From an uncultured Lysobacterales bacterium (GTDB lineage Bacteria > Pseudomonadota > Gammaproteobacteria > Xanthomonadales > SZUA-36), in the NCBI GenBank assembly GCA_937974465.1, contig CALJWY010000304.1:1-7955 (forward strand): DNA of 7,955 nucleotides. The letters are read 5' to 3'. Made by a program: the position numbers and the translations under genes. The notes under the pieces are model-generated. The model did no database searches and was not told the origin of the DNA. It was given only the letters and a program-made list of their open reading frames with translations. Shown here piece by piece: positions 5,345 to 7,955 of the stretch; the first letter of the stretch is position 1; each line of letters starts with the position of its first letter.

Positions 5345-6127
5345 ATGAAACAGATATTTTTAGCATTGATACTCATGCACACAAGCGTCTTGTTTGGGCA
5401 AGAGATGAACCAGGGTGCGGTTTTTAACTGGCCCAGTGATGAAAGGCTGGCCGTCAGTCTTTCCTATGATGATGCGCTGGCAAGCCAGCTGGATAATGCA
5501 GTGCCGGCACTAAACCGTCATGGTTTGCGTGCATCATTCTACATTCTGCCAAACTCGGCGGTGACCAGGCTGCGGTTGGAAGAATGGAGAGCGATGGCAC
5601 GCCAGGGACATGAATTGGGTAATCACTCCATATTTCATCCCTGCAGGGCGTCGCTTCCCGATCGTGACTGGGTCGCCGCCCACAAGGACCTCGATGGTTA
5701 CACTGCGGAGCAGATGAAGGAGGAACTCTCCACCGCAAACACGATCCTGTATGCCATCGATGGTCAGACCGACAGGACCTTAACCCCCCCATGCGGCGAC
5801 CGCTTGGCAGGCGGTGAGGATTATATCTCCCTGGTCTCAGACCTGTTTGTTGCGATCAAGCCTCCCAAAGAGGTGCCCGGCTTCTCAGTCACCTGGTCAC
5901 CCACCGGCGTCACGGGTGCGGAGTTGATCGATTATGTCAGGCAAATGGAGGGCCAGACCCGAATGGTCAATATACTGTTTCATGGTGTGGGCGGCGATTA
6001 CCTGTCCGTCGAATCGGATGCTCATGAGGAATTACTCCAGTTCCTGGCGGACAACCGGGACAGGTACTGGGTGGATTCCTTTATCAATATCATGAGACAT
6101 GTCCAGGAAGTTATAGGGTCAGAGTAA
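5345..6127 (+). CDS. Exported polysaccharide deacetylase (NodB/CE4 family)
   Basis: A 260-residue protein with a signal peptide (KQIFLALILMHTSVLFGQ). The NodB fold carries the metal and catalytic motifs: SYDDA with Asp42 and Asp43 (motif 1, usually (T/S)FDDG), HSIFH with His94 and His98 (motif 2, H(S/T)xxH), TPPCGD near 147-152 in the motif 3 place, and a late ILFHGVGG with His213. Such enzymes use a divalent metal to remove acetyl groups from chitin-like, peptidoglycan or xylan substrates; which one cannot be told. HGLRASFYIL is also typical. ATG 5345 is preferred over the in-frame GTG at 5342 because GGAAGG (5335-5340) sits 4 bp before the ATG and only 1 bp before the GTG. It lies 70 bp behind the DUF418 gene, with a small hairpin (CCGTCT/AGACGG, 5304-5326) between. 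No clear terminator follows. Confidence 0.88.
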   Translation: MKQIFLALILMHTSVLFGQEMNQGAVFNWPSDERLAVSLSYDDALASQLDNAVPALNRHGLRASFYILPNSAVTRLRLEEWRAMARQGHELGNHSIFHPCRASLPDRDWVAAHKDLDGYTAEQMKEELSTANTILYAIDGQTDRTLTPPCGDRLAGGEDYISLVSDLFVAIKPPKEVPGFSVTWSPTGVTGAELIDYVRQMEGQTRMVNILFHGVGGDYLSVESDAHEELLQFLADNRDRYWVDSFINIMRHVQEVIGSE

Positions 6128-6235
6128 AGGGACAGAGCAAACTCGAAGCCACACTTTGTGGGCATCGAAATCAGGAGGCTTTCAGACCTCAAGCCAAATG
6201 ACAGTCGGTGTCGAGACTGCTACCAGTTTGACCAA

Positions 6236-6652
6236 TCAGTCATCGACATCATGTACATTGATCTGGCCGGTGATACGGCGCTTGATGTGCGACCAGGCCA
6301 TGCCCACGGCCAATATCAGCGAAACCACGATCAGGCTGAGCCAGGTGAGGATGCCCGTGGACTCCATGCTGATGAGGCCGGTATCCACCAGTAGCCAGAT
6401 GACGGCTGCAAACAGCGCCGCACCCAGGGTCACGCCCAGCCAGCCGAGTGCATCGAATGCCGTTTTGATGCAGAAAATCCAGCCGATCAACAAGACCAAC
6501 CCAACAATGGTGAGCACCGGACCAAAAGCTGCTTCCTCGTTAAATGCCCAGGAGAAATAAGAGTAGCCGCTAGGGTTATAGGTGCCGAGCACCAACAACA
6601 ATGCGAATATCCATCGACCGAGAAAGCCATCTATCCCAATTTTTTGCCCCAT
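6236..6652 (-). CDS. Small four-helix membrane protein, DUF6524-like
   Basis: About 138 residues, almost entirely hydrophobic, with four predicted membrane helices. Numbered from the chosen ATG they are at roughly 10-25, 45-64, 68-91 and 98-120. A conserved-looking start, GRWIFALLLVLGTYNPSGYS, and an acidic tail ending VHDVDD recall the family I know as DUF6524, which has no established function. An upstream in-frame TTG (6665-6667) would add MSKNK. The ATG at 6650-6652 is preferred because GAG lies 10 bp before it, while the TTG has no ribosome binding site; neither choice is strong. It is convergent with the deacetylase gene (108 bp between the stops) and divergent from the PliI-like gene. 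Coding by the opposite strand in this span is low in quality, so the minus-strand frame is the real one. Confidence 0.75.
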   Translation of the reverse strand: MGQKIGIDGFLGRWIFALLLVLGTYNPSGYSYFSWAFNEEAAFGPVLTIVGLVLLIGWIFCIKTAFDALGWLGVTLGAALFAAVIWLLVDTGLISMESTGILTWLSLIVVSLILAVGMAWSHIKRRITGQINVHDVDD

Positions 6653-6709
6653 TTTATTTTTGCTCAATAAAAATTAGGGCTTAAGTTAGAGGATAAGTGT
6701 TTCAATGGC

Positions 6710-6792
6710 AAGACAGCGGCGGTGACGGGGTACGACAGGTTGGCAAATAGCGAGCACAGTGAGCGACGTATAGACGCATCACCTGCCGTCTT
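6710..6792. repeat. Imperfect long inverted repeat in divergent gap
   Basis: Arms AAGACAGCGGCGGTGA (6710-6725) and TCACCTGCCGTCTT (6779-6792) pair with a 2-nt bulge and mismatches around a 53-bp loop. The loop contains the internally repetitive stretch GCGAGCACAGTGAGCG (6750-6765). It could be a small element or a structured 5' region. The rest of the gap (6653-6709, 6793-6845) shows nothing I can name. Confidence 0.35.
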
Positions 6793-6845
6793 TTAGCGAA
6801 CGAGATGTGGGTCTGAGGCGTGATAAAGTGGCCATGGGCAAGCAC

Positions 6846-6858
6846 CTGACCAGGTCAG
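6846..6858. promoter_or_regulatory. Perfect 13-bp palindrome, possible operator
   Basis: CTGACC A GGTCAG, perfectly symmetric about A6852, about 90 bp upstream of the PliI-like gene. Its symmetry suggests a dimeric regulator site, but a single copy of this length can occur by chance. Confidence 0.25.
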
Positions 6859-6876
6859 CAAGGGCTACTGACGCGC

Positions 6877-6900
6877 ACTATGCTTTTCTGGCATAGTTTT
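6877..6900 (+). terminator. Hairpin with short T run ahead of the PliI-like gene
   Basis: ACTATGC (6877-6883) and GCATAGT (6891-6897) form a perfect 7-bp stem with loop TTTTCTG; TTTATT follows the stem. It is AT-rich and modest. It could be a weak terminator or attenuator 50 bp before the start codon, or simply shield incoming transcription. Confidence 0.4.
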
Positions 6901-6949
6901 ATTGGCTAATGTGGCAAGGGTTAGAGGCGCTCACAGGAGAAAGAAAATA

Positions 6950-7807
6950 ATGATACAGATTCGTTCGATGATGTATTTCATAACGCTGATGATATATGCC
7001 GGCGGTAGTTTAGCTGACACCTTCGTGGCCCATTGCGGCTTTTCTGATACACCCGATAAAGCTCCTGTGCAACTATCGCAATGTACCTTTGCCCAGCAAC
7101 AGGGGCACGTAACAGTAAAGTTGAGTGATGGATCACAGATTGATCTTGCGCCGATAGGGGATAGACCGGGTAACTATACCGATGGGGAGGGTAAGGCGGC
7201 ATATCGTCGCGGTGGCCTTGGTGATTCAGGTATCAAATTCAAACTGGCGGACACAACCCTGGTCGTTTATTGGCGTATCGACAAATGGAGCTGTGACAAA
7301 GTGGAAATGGCCGGGCCCGATGGGTGTGCGCTGTCTTACGGTACTTTGGAGTTTCAGGTCAGCGCTACCGATTCCGGATCACTAAACCGGTTGCAAATTG
7401 AGAGCCAGGGCTTGAGCGTGGTGGAAGGAAAATTCGATAGTGAAATCGACGGGTCGGCTTATCTTGTGGAACTGGCCGATCTGGATGCCAATGGCTGGCC
7501 CGAACTGTATATCTATGTCAGCTCCGCCGGAAGTGGCAGTTATGGCTCACTGGTCGCCTATGCGGTCAACAACGGCAAATCCATGACGCCGATCTATTTG
7601 CCGCCTATGGGTGCTGAGGTGAGCGTCGGATACCAGGGTCATGATGAGTTCGCGGTGGTTGAAAATCGCCTGGCGCGCCGTTTTCCAGTGTATCTGCCAG
7701 GGGATATCAATGCGCAGCCCAGCGGCGGGATGCGCCAGTTACAGTATGCGCTGATAGCGGGGGAGGCGGGCTGGCAGTTGATGGTGGACAGGGTTGTCGA
7801 ATTCTAA
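6950..7807 (+). CDS. Exported protein with PliI-like lysozyme inhibitor domain
   Basis: A 285-residue protein with signal peptide MIQIRSMMYFITLMIYAGGS-LA, likely cut after LA (residue 22), so periplasmic. Residues about 28-140 are a beta-rich domain with four cysteines (29, 45, 115, 126) that could form disulfides. Residues about 145-285 resemble PliI, the periplasmic inhibitor of invertebrate-type lysozyme: ELADLDANGWPELYIYV (174-190), SAGSGSYGSLVAY (192-204), GYQGHDEF (227-234), RRFPVYLPGD (243-252) and GGMRQLQY (259-266). SGSY at 195-198 fits the SGxY motif that in PliI reaches into the lysozyme active site (recalled from the family). The role is probably protection of peptidoglycan against foreign lysozyme. 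The extra N-terminal domain makes it about twice the size of simple PliI. ATG 6950 is chosen over an in-frame TTG at 6902 because AGGAGA (6934-6939) precedes it at 10 bp and a good signal peptide begins there. Confidence 0.75.
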   Translation: MIQIRSMMYFITLMIYAGGSLADTFVAHCGFSDTPDKAPVQLSQCTFAQQQGHVTVKLSDGSQIDLAPIGDRPGNYTDGEGKAAYRRGGLGDSGIKFKLADTTLVVYWRIDKWSCDKVEMAGPDGCALSYGTLEFQVSATDSGSLNRLQIESQGLSVVEGKFDSEIDGSAYLVELADLDANGWPELYIYVSSAGSGSYGSLVAYAVNNGKSMTPIYLPPMGAEVSVGYQGHDEFAVVENRLARRFPVYLPGDINAQPSGGMRQLQYALIAGEAGWQLMVDRVVEF

Positions 7808-7884
7808 CCAGCTACCGACAGCCAAATCATTGATGGTTTCGACTTATACTTGCTCACTCAAGTCTTCAATACAGGAATTACCAA

Positions 7885-7955
7885 TTGACCAGAAAGCGTC
7901 ATTTTTATCAACCCAAGGATGGGCATCGTTTAGCGCATGATCCTTTCAACGCTAT
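7885..7955 (+). CDS. Flavin reductase-like protein, N-terminus (partial)
   Basis: Only the first 23 codons are in the window. The translation RKRHFYQPKDGHRLAHDPFN matches the usual opening of flavin reductase-like (DIM6/NTAB, FMN-binding split-barrel) proteins, which start with a YxPxxGHxLxHDPFxAIVxPRPIGW pattern. The start is TTG 7885, supported by AGGAA (7873-7877) 7 bp upstream and by agreement with where the family begins. These proteins bind FMN and reduce flavins or act on small substrates; the specific role cannot be told. It follows the PliI-like gene by 77 bp on the same strand. TATACT (7845-7850) may be a -10 for a separate promoter, but there is no matching -35. Confidence 0.65.
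   Translation, partial: MTRKRHFYQPKDGHRLAHDPFNA

Noticed and set aside
6156..6560. Plus-strand 134-residue frame opposite the DUF6524-like gene
   Set aside because: It is low-complexity, Ser/Thr/Met-rich translation of the antisense strand of a membrane protein gene, without a ribosome binding site.
6902..6949. TTG start adding 16 residues to the PliI-like protein
   Set aside because: The added residues are basic and polar and would bury the signal peptide. AGGAGA sits correctly before the ATG at 6950.

Overview
The window starts in the end of a ribosomal RNA operon and runs into ordinary chromosomal genes, mostly for envelope and exported proteins. The 23S tail, the 5S sequence, the 23S-5S spacer and the gene families present (a DUF418 acyltransferase-like protein, a DUF6524-like protein, a PliI-like lysozyme inhibitor) suggest a gammaproteobacterium, probably a marine or otherwise aquatic one. 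Genus cannot be fixed from this sequence.

Layout. 1-388: 3' end of 23S rRNA, a spacer with two stable tetraloop hairpins, 5S rRNA and its intrinsic terminator. 389-1066: no intact gene. This stretch holds a palindromic repeat that ends in a copy of the 5S 3' tail plus terminator (448-575), a long hairpin (656-686) and a short remnant that looks like the N-terminus of an IS91-family transposase. 1067-2479 (-): secreted alpha/beta hydrolase. 2480-2637: divergent promoter region with two matching 19-bp inverted repeats, probable PadR operators. 2638-3590 (+): padR-family regulator, overlapping by ATGA a membrane protein with an N-terminal HAAS-like domain. 3593-3780: second copy of the 5S-tail/terminator repeat, placed 2 bp after the stop codon of that operon. 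4048-6127 (+): DUF418 membrane protein, then an exported polysaccharide deacetylase. 6236-6652 (-): small DUF6524-like membrane protein. 6950-7807 (+): exported protein with a C-terminal PliI-like domain. 7885-end (+): first 23 codons of a flavin-reductase-like protein, TTG start.

How the parts may work together. PadR, the HAAS membrane protein and the divergent hydrolase look like one regulatory unit: a membrane signalling protein co-translated with a repressor whose likely sites lie between it and the exported hydrolase. The DUF418 protein (likely acyl transfer at the membrane), the deacetylase (acyl removal from a polysaccharide) and the lysozyme inhibitor share an envelope/glycan theme, but nothing here proves they act together.

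The most unusual item is the dispersed repeat. Both copies pair a GATCGC...GCGAT stem with a 48-nt block, identical between copies, that reproduces the end of 5S rRNA and an rRNA-type terminator. One copy lies beside the rRNA operon. The other serves as the apparent terminator of the padR-HAAS operon. No CRISPR array, tRNA gene or phage gene was seen.
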